Positions 1 through 5,637 of a stretch of DNA of 5,637 nt are shown here, piece by piece. The notes below the pieces were generated by a model. The model searched no databases and had not been told where the DNA came from. It worked only from the letters and a program-made list of their open reading frames with translations. This DNA comes from Thioploca sp. Its GTDB lineage: Bacteria > Pseudomonadota > Gammaproteobacteria > Beggiatoales > Beggiatoaceae. Location: the NCBI GenBank assembly GCA_011371325.1, contig DRQV01000083.1, forward strand, positions 1-5,637. Direction: 5' to 3'. The number at the start of each line of letters is the position of its first letter. Position 1 is the stretch's first letter. Made by a program: the position numbers and the translations under genes.

Positions 1-1446
1 CATTCTTTCCGCAGTCATGTTTTCCAAACGACCAATATTAGATTCTTCAGCAACTAAATCAATTAGTTGAATTAAAAACCACTTGTCAATGGAGGTTAAA
101 TCATATACATCATCCAATGACCAACCATTACGAAATGCTTCAGCAATATACCATAGTCGTTCTGGGCCGGGAGTTTGTAATTTCAACTGTAAGTTTTTAT
201 CTCTATCAATCACTAGCTCATCTAAACCATAAACTCCGGTTTCCAAACCTCGCAATGCCTTTTGTAGAGATTCCTGAAAAGTTCGCCCAATAGCCATTAC
301 TTCACCCACTGATTTCATTTGGGTAGTTAAAATAGGTTCAGTTTGGGGAAATTTTTCAAAGGTAAAACGGGGAACTTTGGTTACTACATAATCGATTGTT
401 GGTTCAAATGAGGCTGAAGTGACACCACCAGTAATTTCATTATCCAACTCATCTAAAGTATAACCAACAGCCAGTTTAGCAGCAACTTTAGCAATTGGAA
501 ATCCAGTTGCTTTAGAAGCTAATGCTGAAGAACGAGATACTCGTGGATTCATCTCAATGATAATTAATTTACCATTTTTTGGATTAACCGCAAATTGAAC
601 ATTAGAACCACCAGTATCAACTCCAATCTCACGCAACACCGCTATCGAAGCATTACGCATGATCTGATATTCCTTATCAGTTAAAGTTTGAATTGGAGCT
701 ACTGTAATAGAATCACCTGTATGAATTCCCATTGGATCAAAGTTTTCGATAGAGCAAACGATAATACAGTTATCTTTATGGTCTCGCACTACTTCCATTT
801 CATATTCTTTCCAACCAATAACAGATTCTTCAATCAATAATTCATTAGTGGGTGATAAATCGAAACCTCGTTCACAAATATTAGAAAATTCTTTGCGATT
901 ATAGGCAATTCCGCCTCCACTACCACCCATAGTGAAAGATGGTCGTACAATAATTGGAAAACCTATTTTGCTTTGTGCATCAAATGCTTCTTCCATATTA
1001 TGGGCAATATAAGAATTTGGCATTTGCAAGCCAATATTCTGCATAGCTATTTGAAATTTTTCTCTATTTTCGGCTTTTTCAATTGCTTTGCTAGTAGCTC
1101 CTATCATTTCCACATTAAATTTAGCCAATATTCCTTCTCGTTCTAAATCCAATGCACAGTTTAATCCTGTTTGACCACCCATAGTTGGTAATAAGGCATC
1201 TGGTTGTTCTCGTTCAATAATTTTAGCAACTGTCTGCCATTGAATTGGCTCAATATAAGTTGCATCTGCCATTTCTGGATCAGTCATAATAGTCGCTGGA
1301 TTGGAGTTGACTAAAATAATCCGATAACCTTCTTCTTTTAATGCTTTACAAGCTTGAGCTCCAGAATAGTCAAATTCACAGGCTTGACCAATTATAATTG
1401 GTCCGGCCCCAATAATTAAAATACTTTTTAAATCAGTACGTTTCAT
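1..1446 (-). CDS. carB: Carbamoyl-phosphate synthase large subunit, N-terminal 482 codons (partial)
   Basis: CarB makes carbamoyl phosphate from bicarbonate, ATP and glutamine-derived ammonia, feeding pyrimidine and arginine synthesis in the cytoplasm; it works with the glutaminase subunit CarA. The frame is open without interruption from the ATG at 1446 to the left edge. It starts MKRTDLKSILIIGAGP, matching the family start, and stops TAA and TGA lie just upstream in frame. Visible parts are the pre-ATP-grasp domain (about 1-125), the first ATP-grasp domain, which forms carboxyphosphate (about 126-385), and the beginning of the oligomerisation domain. ATP and metal residues expected from E. 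coli CarB are all present, one position lower: R128, R168, E214, H242, Q284, E298, N300 and R302. The full protein is about 1,070 residues, so roughly 45% is shown. No good Shine-Dalgarno sequence precedes the start. carA is not next to it; the upstream gene is a bicupin 155 bp away. Confidence 0.98.
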   Translation of the reverse strand, partial: MKRTDLKSILIIGAGPIIIGQACEFDYSGAQACKALKEEGYRIILVNSNPATIMTDPEMADATYIEPIQWQTVAKIIEREQPDALLPTMGGQTGLNCALDLEREGILAKFNVEMIGATSKAIEKAENREKFQIAMQNIGLQMPNSYIAHNMEEAFDAQSKIGFPIIVRPSFTMGGSGGGIAYNRKEFSNICERGFDLSPTNELLIEESVIGWKEYEMEVVRDHKDNCIIVCSIENFDPMGIHTGDSITVAPIQTLTDKEYQIMRNASIAVLREIGVDTGGSNVQFAVNPKNGKLIIIEMNPRVSRSSALASKATGFPIAKVAAKLAVGYTLDELDNEITGGVTSASFEPTIDYVVTKVPRFTFEKFPQTEPILTTQMKSVGEVMAIGRTFQESLQKALRGLETGVYGLDELVIDRDKNLQLKLQTPGPERLWYIAEAFRNGWSLDDVYDLTSIDKWFLIQLIDLVAEESNIGRLENMTAERM

Positions 1447-1601
1447 TTTTTATTTTCAAACAGATCGACTAAGGAATTTTATCATAATTAGATTTATAGT
1501 TTCCAGATTGCTGGTATGTGTTAAAATTATTATTTTAAGGATAGTATTAAATTTATTTTAAGGGTTATCATTTTAACATATTATTGGAATTCAAATGTAA
1601 G
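1447..1601. other. Spacer between bicupin and carB with repeated ATTTTAA words
   Basis: This AT-rich gap holds the carB leader and the 3' end region of the bicupin transcript. ATTTTAA occurs at 1532-1538, 1555-1561 and 1570-1576. The first copy is the right arm of an inverted repeat with TTAAAAT at 1521-1527 (4-base loop). The longer word TATTTTAAGG is repeated at 1531-1540 and 1554-1563. No convincing terminator or -35/-10 pair for carB is visible, so bicupin-carB co-transcription is possible but unproven. The repeats may be only base-composition noise. Confidence 0.4.
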
Positions 1602-2513
1602 CTAATTAGCTTTTACAAATTGAATATCTAAAGTACGCATGTAAATTTGCATACCTGCATCTTGGATTGGGAAAACATAAGCATCTTCATCAGATTCATT
1701 ATAATGAGCGTGCCACCAACCAGGAGGAGTTACAAAGATAGTATTGGATTTCCACACAGCTTTAATTGGATTAATAATATTGCCTTTAGAATCAATTTCT
1801 TTACCAATCATTGTGTATACATTGGGTTTGGCATATACCGCTAAATCAATTGCAGCAGAATTATGCCGATGAGGTTTTTGAACAGCTCCAGCAGGTAATA
1901 AATTATATAAAGACCACATGCTATGGGTCATAGTGCGAGTTTTTTTACTAGCTGGATTACCTAAAATTACTCCATTACGATTACGATTTTCTCTAATACC
2001 AGCCTCTCTAATTTTAGCAATTTTTCCATCGAGATATTCTTTAGGGTAAAAAGCCGGTTTAAAACAAGGTTCTGTTGGAACCACTTTGATATAATTTAAC
2101 ATTGGTGAATCATGAACCCAACAGATTGCGGTATCTTCATCAGCGTAATGCTCCAATCCCGAATTTGTTGGTAAAGTAAAGGCATCACCTTGTTTCCATT
2201 CCAGAATACCCTGTTCAGTTTTGCTATGTCCAGCTCCACGCATTACAAAGAACACTTCTGAAGTTGAATTAACAGCCGATTTAATAGTCTCATTTTTTTG
2301 GATGCGTATATAATTTGCCAATAAATTTGGAGTTGTAGCTGGATAAGTTGTGCCAATAGTTTCAGACAAATTTAATTCTATGATACGTGTTATACCTTCC
2401 TCATGTAATTGAGCTGGAAAAGCTTGAATAGGAATATCAGCAATTTTAGGGTTTGCCGAAGAATCATATTCCCAAGTAATAATTTGTTCTTGCCATTTTT
2501 CGTTAAGGGTCAT
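1602..2513 (-). CDS. Bicupin protein, gentisate 1,2-dioxygenase-like
   Basis: A 303-residue cytoplasmic protein (no signal peptide or membrane segment) with two cupin domains, resembling the gentisate/salicylate/1-hydroxy-2-naphthoate ring-cleaving dioxygenases, which are usually somewhat longer. The N-terminal cupin spans about 65-135 (EVFFVMRGAG at 86-95, GDAFTLP at 109-115). The C-terminal cupin spans about 198-285, with the metal motif HRH at 215-217 and PPGWWHAH ending at 270. The ligand histidines are therefore present in the second cupin (H215, H217, H268 or H270). The equivalent places in the first carry A80, N82 and L120. In known gentisate dioxygenases the working iron sits in the N-terminal cupin, so the true substrate is uncertain and no ring-degradation gene lies nearby. 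The start is supported by GGAG at 2523-2526, 9 bases before the ATG; the stop is TAG. It reads towards carB and away from ppgK. It could instead be an isomerase-like or sugar-binding cupin. Confidence 0.75.
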   Translation of the reverse strand: MTLNEKWQEQIITWEYDSSANPKIADIPIQAFPAQLHEEGITRIIELNLSETIGTTYPATTPNLLANYIRIQKNETIKSAVNSTSEVFFVMRGAGHSKTEQGILEWKQGDAFTLPTNSGLEHYADEDTAICWVHDSPMLNYIKVVPTEPCFKPAFYPKEYLDGKIAKIREAGIRENRNRNGVILGNPASKKTRTMTHSMWSLYNLLPAGAVQKPHRHNSAAIDLAVYAKPNVYTMIGKEIDSKGNIINPIKAVWKSNTIFVTPPGWWHAHYNESDEDAYVFPIQDAGMQIYMRTLDIQFVKAN

Positions 2514-2558
2514 TATTATTTTCTCCGATTAGATAATGGATTAATGAGTAATTTATAT

Positions 2559-2564
2559 ATTATA
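2559..2564 (-). promoter_or_regulatory. Candidate -10 box for the bicupin gene
   Basis: Read on the minus strand this is TATAAT, a perfect sigma-70 -10 box. It would place the transcript start near 2552, about 40 bases before the ATG at 2513. No good -35 hexamer lies at 16-18 bases upstream, and the region is AT-rich, so a chance match is possible. Confidence 0.4.
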
Positions 2565-2567
2565 CAA

Positions 2568-2609
2568 TAAAGTTAAGCATATACAGTTTCTTATTTGAAA
2601 CCAACTTTA
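2568..2609. repeat. Nested inverted repeats between divergent promoters
   Basis: Outer arms are TAAAGTT (2568-2574) and AACTTTA (2603-2609). Inside them lies a shorter dyad, GTTTC (2586-2590) and GAAAC (2597-2601), with a 6-base loop. The block sits between the leftward -10 candidate at 2559-2564 and the rightward one at 2646-2654, a position suited to a shared operator. The two dyads do not share a centre, and the arms are short for such AT-rich DNA, so a regulatory role is only a possibility. Confidence 0.3.
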
Positions 2610-2645
2610 ATAATCTGTTTATAAATATAACTTTATACATACACC

Positions 2646-2654
2646 TGCTATGAT
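2646..2654 (+). promoter_or_regulatory. Candidate extended -10 promoter for ppgK
   Basis: TGCTATGAT fits the extended -10 pattern TGnTATAAT, with one departure in the hexamer. Transcription would begin near 2661, about 40 bases before the ppgK ATG at 2702. The -35 region is poor (2 of 6 matches at 17-base spacing), which an extended -10 can compensate for. Confidence 0.42.
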
Positions 2655-2691
2655 ATAGTGGGTTTTATATTTTGAATTTAATTGAGTTATT

Positions 2692-2695
2692 GGAG
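2692..2695 (+). promoter_or_regulatory. Shine-Dalgarno GGAG that decides the ppgK start
   Basis: GGAG ends 6 bases before the ATG at 2702. It picks this ATG over the in-frame TTG at 2672, which would add ten residues that do not resemble the family N-terminus. Confidence 0.8.
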
Positions 2696-2701
2696 ATAAT
2701 A

Positions 2702-3442
2702 ATGGAAATTTTAGGAATTGATATTGGTGGTTCTGGTATTAAAGCTGCTCCGGTTAATATTACAACTGCTAAACTTATTGCAGAACGACATCGTATTGTT
2801 ACTCCAGAAATATCTACCCCGGATGCAGTAGCAAAAGTAATACAAAAACTGATACAACATTTCGATTGGAATGGCCCAGTTGGCTGTACTTTTCCAGCCG
2901 TTATCAAACAAGGTATCATTAAAACTGCTGCTAATATTGATAATTCTTGGATTGGAGTTAATGGAGAAGAATTAATTCATTCTAAAACTGGTTGCAAAAC
3001 CTTATTATTAAATGATGCAGATGCTGCCGGAATTGCTGAAATGGAATTTGGAGCTGGGAAAGATAATAAAGGCGTAGTTATCATGCACACATTTGGTACT
3101 GGAATTGGTAGTGCTATTTTTGTAAATGGTCAACTAATACCCAACACTGAATTTGGTCGTTTAGAAATCCGTTGTAAAGAAGCAGAACAACGTGCATCAT
3201 CTCGTAATCGTACTGAAGAAGGCTTAAAATGGAAATCATGGGCATGGCGAGTGAATGAATTTTTAGCTCGGATGGAAGCTTTGTTTTGGCCAGATTTATT
3301 TATCATAGGTGGTGGTATAAGTAGAAAACATGATCAATTTTTACATTTATTAAAAACCAAGGCCGATATTGTTCCAGCTCAAATGTTAAATCAAGCTGGG
3401 ATTATTGGTGCTGCAATAGCTGCTGGCAAAATTCATAATTAA
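2702..3442 (+). CDS. ppgK: Polyphosphate glucokinase (ROK family)
   Basis: This cytoplasmic kinase phosphorylates glucose to glucose 6-phosphate using inorganic polyphosphate, often also ATP, at the entry to glycolysis. From the ATG at 2702 it is 246 residues, normal for the family. Visible motifs are the phosphate-binding DIGGSGIK (7-14), FPAV (64-67), AANID.SWIG (76-85), the catalytic aspartate D105 in LNDADAAG, GTGIGS (132-137), NTEFGRLEIR (148-157), the tryptophan-rich K.W..W..RVNEFL stretch (176-188), WPDLFIIGGG (196-205) and AGIIGAA near the end. This set fits PpgK rather than E. coli-type glucokinase or a ROK repressor: there is no helix-turn-helix and no CxCGxxGCxE zinc motif. The oddity is at 150-153. 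The ROK consensus ExGH, whose Glu and His contact the sugar, is EFGR here, so the histidine is arginine (codon CGT). Position 158, usually glycine in a GK.AE motif as I recall it, is Cys. Activity may be altered. It has its own promoter candidate and is followed by a 130-bp gap. Confidence 0.88.
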   Translation: MEILGIDIGGSGIKAAPVNITTAKLIAERHRIVTPEISTPDAVAKVIQKLIQHFDWNGPVGCTFPAVIKQGIIKTAANIDNSWIGVNGEELIHSKTGCKTLLLNDADAAGIAEMEFGAGKDNKGVVIMHTFGTGIGSAIFVNGQLIPNTEFGRLEIRCKEAEQRASSRNRTEEGLKWKSWAWRVNEFLARMEALFWPDLFIIGGGISRKHDQFLHLLKTKADIVPAQMLNQAGIIGAAIAAGKIHN

Positions 3443-3483
3443 CAATTTTAGCTGAATAAACCTAATGAATTTCACTTCATAAT

Positions 3484-3511
3484 TTGACTTAATATTCAAA
3501 TAAGTTAATAT
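3484..3511 (+). promoter_or_regulatory. Candidate sigma-70 promoter for the aminotransferase
   Basis: TTGACT at 3484-3489 matches the -35 box at 5 of 6 places. TAATAT at 3506-3511 matches the -10 box at 4 of 6, with a 16-base spacer. Transcription would begin near 3518, about 55 bases before the GTG start. The 130-bp gap after ppgK makes an independent promoter reasonable, but the AT-rich background lowers confidence. Confidence 0.35.
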
Positions 3512-3558
3512 TAATTCTAACATATTATCTAATTGAGAACGAAAGTTCAATCATTTTT

Positions 3559-3562
3559 AGGA
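3559..3562 (+). promoter_or_regulatory. Shine-Dalgarno AGGA supporting the GTG start
   Basis: AGGA lies 10 bases before the GTG at 3573. An in-frame TAG at 3558-3560 rules out any start further upstream. The next in-frame ATG is inside the conserved N-terminal region, so GTG is the only sensible start. Confidence 0.6.
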
Positions 3563-3572
3563 AACCATAATT

Positions 3573-4757
3573 GTGACTTTACAGATTGCCCAACGTGTTC
3601 AAGCGATTAAACCTTCTCCAACTTTAGCTGTGACAGCTAGAGCCGCTGAAATGCGAGCTGCTGGACATGACATAATCGGTTTAGGTGCTGGAGAACCCGA
3701 TTTTGATACTCCACAACATATCAAAGATGCTGGGATAGAAGCTATCAACAAAGGCTTCACCAAATATACTCCAGTTGATGGAATTGTTACATTAAAACAA
3801 GCAATTATTGATAAATTTGCCAAAGATAATCAGTTTACTTATAATTTAAAACAAATACTGGTATCGTGTGGTGGTAAACAAAGTTTTTATAATTTAGCTC
3901 AAGCATTATTAAATTCTGGTGATGAAGTTATTATTCCAGCACCTTACTGGGTTTCTTATCCTGATATGTCTATGTTAGCTGGTGGTATACCAGTGATTGT
4001 CCAGGCTGGAATAGAGCAAAACTTTAAAATAACTCCAGCTCAGTTGGAAGCTGCAATTACTGATAAAACTAGATTATTCGTAATCAATAGTCCATCTAAT
4101 CCGACCGGAGTACATTATACTCCAGATGAATTAGCTGGCTTGGGTGCTGTATTATTGAAGAACCCACAAATTATAATAGCAACCGATGATATGTATGAAC
4201 ATATTTTATGGGAAGGTACTCCATTTAAGAATATTTTAAATATATGTCCAGGCTTATATGACCAAACTATGGTTTTAAATGGAGTTTCTAAAGCTTATTC
4301 GATGACTGGTTGGAGAATTGGTTATGCTGCTGGGCCTGAAAAATTAATTCAAAAAATGAAGACAATTCAGTCTCAAAGCACTTCTAATCCAACATCAATT
4401 TCCCAACATGCTTCCTTAGCAGCTTTAACTGGCGACCAAACATTTGTTGCAGATATGGTTAAAACTTTTAAACAACGTCATGATTTCGTGTTGGATTCAT
4501 TGCTAAAAATTGAAGGGGTAAAATGTAAACCTTCCCATGGTACTTTTTATATCTTCCCTAGTATGCAAGCAGTGATGGATCGGATGGGAATTAAAACTGA
4601 TATTGAATTCAGTGAGTTATTAATTGAAAAAGCAGGAGTTGCACTAGTTCCAGGTTCAGCTTTTGGAGCTGATGGTTATGTAAGAATTTCTTTTGCAACT
4701 AGCATGGAAAATTTAGAAAAATCTATGGATAGATTGCACAAAGTGCTTGCTGCATAG
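3573..4757 (+). CDS. aspC: PLP-dependent aspartate/aromatic aminotransferase, class I-gamma
   Basis: A cytoplasmic fold-type I aminotransferase of 394 residues, full length for the family. It exchanges amino groups between aspartate (and probably aromatic amino acids or prephenate) and 2-oxoglutarate. Residues visible: substrate-domain start RVQAIKPSPTLAV (8-20), GAGEPDFDTP (38-47), phosphate-site SCGGKQSFYN (98-107), the cofactor-stacking W126 in PYWVSYP, N176 in SNPTG, D205 and Y208 in TDDMYEH, the Schiff-base lysine K240 in NGVSKAYSMTGWRIGY, R248, and the carboxylate-binding R371 in RISFATS. Position 206 is Asp where Glu is usual, a mild change. The lysine in IKPS (K13) matches Lys12 of the Thermus enzyme, which is linked to acidic substrates and prephenate. 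Sequence alone cannot separate aspartate from prephenate aminotransferase, so the gene symbol is the conventional one. Translation begins at GTG. ppgK lies 130 bp upstream; nuoJ follows after a 216-bp structured gap. Confidence 0.93.
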   Translation: MTLQIAQRVQAIKPSPTLAVTARAAEMRAAGHDIIGLGAGEPDFDTPQHIKDAGIEAINKGFTKYTPVDGIVTLKQAIIDKFAKDNQFTYNLKQILVSCGGKQSFYNLAQALLNSGDEVIIPAPYWVSYPDMSMLAGGIPVIVQAGIEQNFKITPAQLEAAITDKTRLFVINSPSNPTGVHYTPDELAGLGAVLLKNPQIIIATDDMYEHILWEGTPFKNILNICPGLYDQTMVLNGVSKAYSMTGWRIGYAAGPEKLIQKMKTIQSQSTSNPTSISQHASLAALTGDQTFVADMVKTFKQRHDFVLDSLLKIEGVKCKPSHGTFYIFPSMQAVMDRMGIKTDIEFSELLIEKAGVALVPGSAFGADGYVRISFATSMENLEKSMDRLHKVLAA

Positions 4758-4763
4758 GTAAAA

Positions 4764-4800
4764 GTTAGTGAAACTTATATTCTATATAAGTTTTGTTAGC
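4764..4800 (+). terminator. Long hairpin after the aminotransferase gene, possible terminator
   Basis: Arms AAACTTATA (4771-4779) and TATAAGTTT (4785-4793) pair perfectly around a 5-base loop. As RNA the stem extends outwards through G-U and normal pairs to 4764 and 4800, giving about 16 consecutive pairs. It begins 7 bases after the stop codon, where a terminator is expected. The T-rich part (TTTTGTT) lies in the right arm rather than after it, so it is not a textbook intrinsic terminator and might instead protect the transcript end. Confidence 0.45.
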
Positions 4801-4878
4801 ATCAATTGTATAAATTTCATGCTATAACAGCTTTTAAATTCAAATATCATATCCATTTTTTAAAACTATATATATTTC

Positions 4879-4912
4879 ATGTAGAATGTAATAAACGAAT
4901 TACATTTTACAT
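4879..4912. repeat. 14-bp inverted repeat upstream of nuoJ
   Basis: ATGTAGAATGTAAT (4879-4892) pairs with ATTACATTTTACAT (4899-4912) around the loop AAACGA; the only departure from perfect pairing is one G-U. An alternative pairing, GAATGTAA (4884-4891) with TTACATTC (4907-4914), uses the same bases. The repeat overlaps the expected -35 region of the nuoJ promoter candidate, so it could be an operator. No T-run follows it, so it is a poor terminator. Confidence 0.5.
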
Positions 4913-4928
4913 TCAAGCAATTTATAAT
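4899..4928 (+). promoter_or_regulatory. Candidate promoter for nuoJK
   Basis: A perfect -10 box TATAAT at 4923-4928 follows ATTACA (4899-4904, 4 of 6 matches to the -35 box) with an 18-base spacer. Transcription would start near 4935, giving a leader of about 40 bases to the nuoJ ATG. The 10-bp palindrome AACTATAGTT (4929-4938) covers the expected start point. A local promoter is needed if nuoJ is no longer read through from nuoI. Confidence 0.42.
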
Positions 4929-4973
4929 AACTATAGTTTTTATGAATGAAATTTAACTTTTTGGATCAACTAT

Positions 4974-5555
4974 ATGATAAAATTTACTTTTTACTTATTT
5001 TCTCTCATATTAATATTTGCATCTGTACGAGTAGTTACAGTTAAAAATCCTGTTCATGCAGCTTTATTTTTAGTATTAGCATTTTTTTCTTCAGCAGCAA
5101 TTTGGCTATTATTACAAGCTGAATTTCTTGCTATTGCATTGGTATTAGTTTATGTTGGTGCAGTCATGGTACTATTCTTATTTGTAGTAATGATGTTAGA
5201 AATAAATTTTTCTCAATTACGAGAAGGATTTGTCCATAATTTACCAGTAGCAGGTGGAGTTGGAGCTTTAATTTTATTAGAAATGGTGTTTGTAGTTGGA
5301 GCTTGGCAAAGTATTCCTCCTCCAGAAGCAACTGGAATAGCTAATACTGTGGCATTAGGAATGGTAATGTATACTGATTATATTTATCCATTTGAAATAG
5401 CTGCTGCATTATTATTAGTCGCCATGATTGCCGCTATTGCTTTAACTATGCGTCCTCATAACAGAGCTAAATATCAAAAACCAGAACGGCAAGTTGTTGT
5501 AAATCGTGAAGATTATGTAAAAATTGTTAATATGTCATCTGAACCAAAGGAATAA
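4974..5555 (+). CDS. nuoJ: NADH-quinone oxidoreductase subunit J
   Basis: NuoJ is a small membrane subunit of respiratory complex I (ND6 in mitochondria), in the inner membrane next to NuoA, NuoH and NuoK, where it helps couple quinone reduction to proton pumping. The protein is 193 residues, close to the usual size. Five hydrophobic segments lie at about 1-21, 28-47, 52-76, 92-112 and 138-159. The third carries the family hallmark VYVGAVMVLFLFVVMMLEI (59-77), whose bulged helix changes shape in the coupling cycle. The hydrophilic tail after 160 (MRPHNRAKYQ, then VVVNREDYVKIVNM) resembles betaproteobacterial NuoJ as I recall it. The start has a weak GGA at 4963-4965. nuoK follows 3 bp after the TAA. 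nuoI, the normal upstream neighbour, is missing from this position; the aminotransferase is there instead. Confidence 0.97.
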   Translation: MIKFTFYLFSLILIFASVRVVTVKNPVHAALFLVLAFFSSAAIWLLLQAEFLAIALVLVYVGAVMVLFLFVVMMLEINFSQLREGFVHNLPVAGGVGALILLEMVFVVGAWQSIPPPEATGIANTVALGMVMYTDYIYPFEIAAALLLVAMIAAIALTMRPHNRAKYQKPERQVVVNREDYVKIVNMSSEPKE

Positions 5556-5558
5556 TAT

Positions 5559-5637
5559 ATGCCAGAATTAGCTGATTTTCTTATTTTAGGAGCTATTTTA
5601 TTTTGTATCAGCATAGCCGGAATCTTTCTTAATCGTA
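5559..5637 (+). CDS. nuoK: NADH-quinone oxidoreductase subunit K, first 26 codons (partial)
   Basis: NuoK (ND4L) is a three-helix inner-membrane subunit of complex I, normally about 100 residues, carrying glutamates of the proton path in parts beyond this window. The frame opens MPELADFLILGAILFCISIA and continues GIFLNR to the right edge, matching the conserved first helix (L.LGAILF.I...GI.LNR). An AAAGGA at 5547-5552, inside the end of nuoJ, lies 6 bases before the ATG and gives good translational coupling. The nuoJ-nuoK order is the standard complex I order, so nuoL is expected next. Confidence 0.94.
   Translation, partial: MPELADFLILGAILFCISIAGIFLNR

Noticed and set aside
1450..1530. carB promoter, for example minus-strand TTAACA with TATAAA
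   Set aside because: The spacer would be 20 bases, and other TATGAT or TAAAAT boxes have no acceptable -35; AT-rich noise cannot be excluded.
1647..1844. Plus-strand open frame of 65 codons antisense to the bicupin
   Set aside because: It lies wholly inside a well-supported gene, shows no recognisable domain and has no clear ribosome binding site.
2672..2701. Upstream TTG start for ppgK, adding ten residues
   Set aside because: The ATG at 2702 has a well-placed GGAG and begins the protein at the conserved MEILGIDIGG; the extra residues are not family-like and would contain the Shine-Dalgarno site.
2665..2919. Minus-strand open frames antisense to the start of ppgK (also 2711-2911)
   Set aside because: They overlap a clear ROK kinase gene, their translations have no family features, and they are explained as shadows.
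3465..3480. Small hairpin ATGAA/TTCAT after ppgK as a terminator
   Set aside because: Only five AT-rich pairs and no T-run, so it is too weak to call.
3599..3823. Minus-strand open frame of 74 codons antisense to the aminotransferase
   Set aside because: It mirrors the conserved N-terminal coding sequence of the aminotransferase and has no independent support.
4906..4928. TTTACA (4906-4911) as the -35 box for the TATAAT at 4923
   Set aside because: The spacer would be 11 bases, too short for a sigma-70 promoter.
1..5637. CRISPR array, insertion sequence, tRNA, toxin-antitoxin or defence system
   Set aside because: No regular spaced repeats, transposase motifs, cloverleaf with CCA end or defence gene pairs were seen; nearly all the DNA is accounted for by housekeeping genes.

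Overview
The window looks like ordinary chromosome from an AT-rich proteobacterium, most likely a low-GC betaproteobacterium. That placement is an inference from recalled resemblance: the NuoJ C-terminal tail, the NuoK N-terminus and the class I-gamma aminotransferase read like betaproteobacterial versions. By eye G+C is about one third, and spacers are AT-rich. Coding frames use the standard bacterial code; the four stops seen are TAA or TAG. No transposon, CRISPR array, tRNA, rRNA or phage gene is visible, and no stretch longer than 300 bases lacks a gene.

Left part, minus strand: the first 482 codons of carB (carbamoyl-phosphate synthase large subunit) run off the left edge. Upstream of it, in the same direction and 155 bp away, is a 303-residue bicupin resembling gentisate 1,2-dioxygenase. 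Its metal ligands survive only in the C-terminal cupin. carA, the usual partner of carB, is not here. A 188-bp spacer with two divergent promoter candidates then separates this leftward pair from the rightward genes.

Right part, plus strand: a polyphosphate glucokinase of the ROK family (ppgK, best start at 2702), a PLP-dependent aspartate/aromatic aminotransferase with a GTG start, nuoJ, and the first 26 codons of nuoK, which runs off the right edge. nuoJ and nuoK are 3 bp apart and clearly one operon. The gene before nuoJ is the aminotransferase rather than nuoI, so the complex I operon appears to be split here. The 216-bp gap before nuoJ holds two strong inverted repeats and a consensus -10 box, as expected if nuoJ has its own promoter.

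Functionally this is core metabolism: carbamoyl phosphate for pyrimidines and arginine, glucose phosphorylation, transamination and respiratory NADH oxidation. I do not see a new multi-gene system. The points most worth a second look are the broken nuo and car synteny, a His-to-Arg change at the expected sugar-binding position of PpgK, the one-sided metal site of the bicupin, and the structured spacer before nuoJ.
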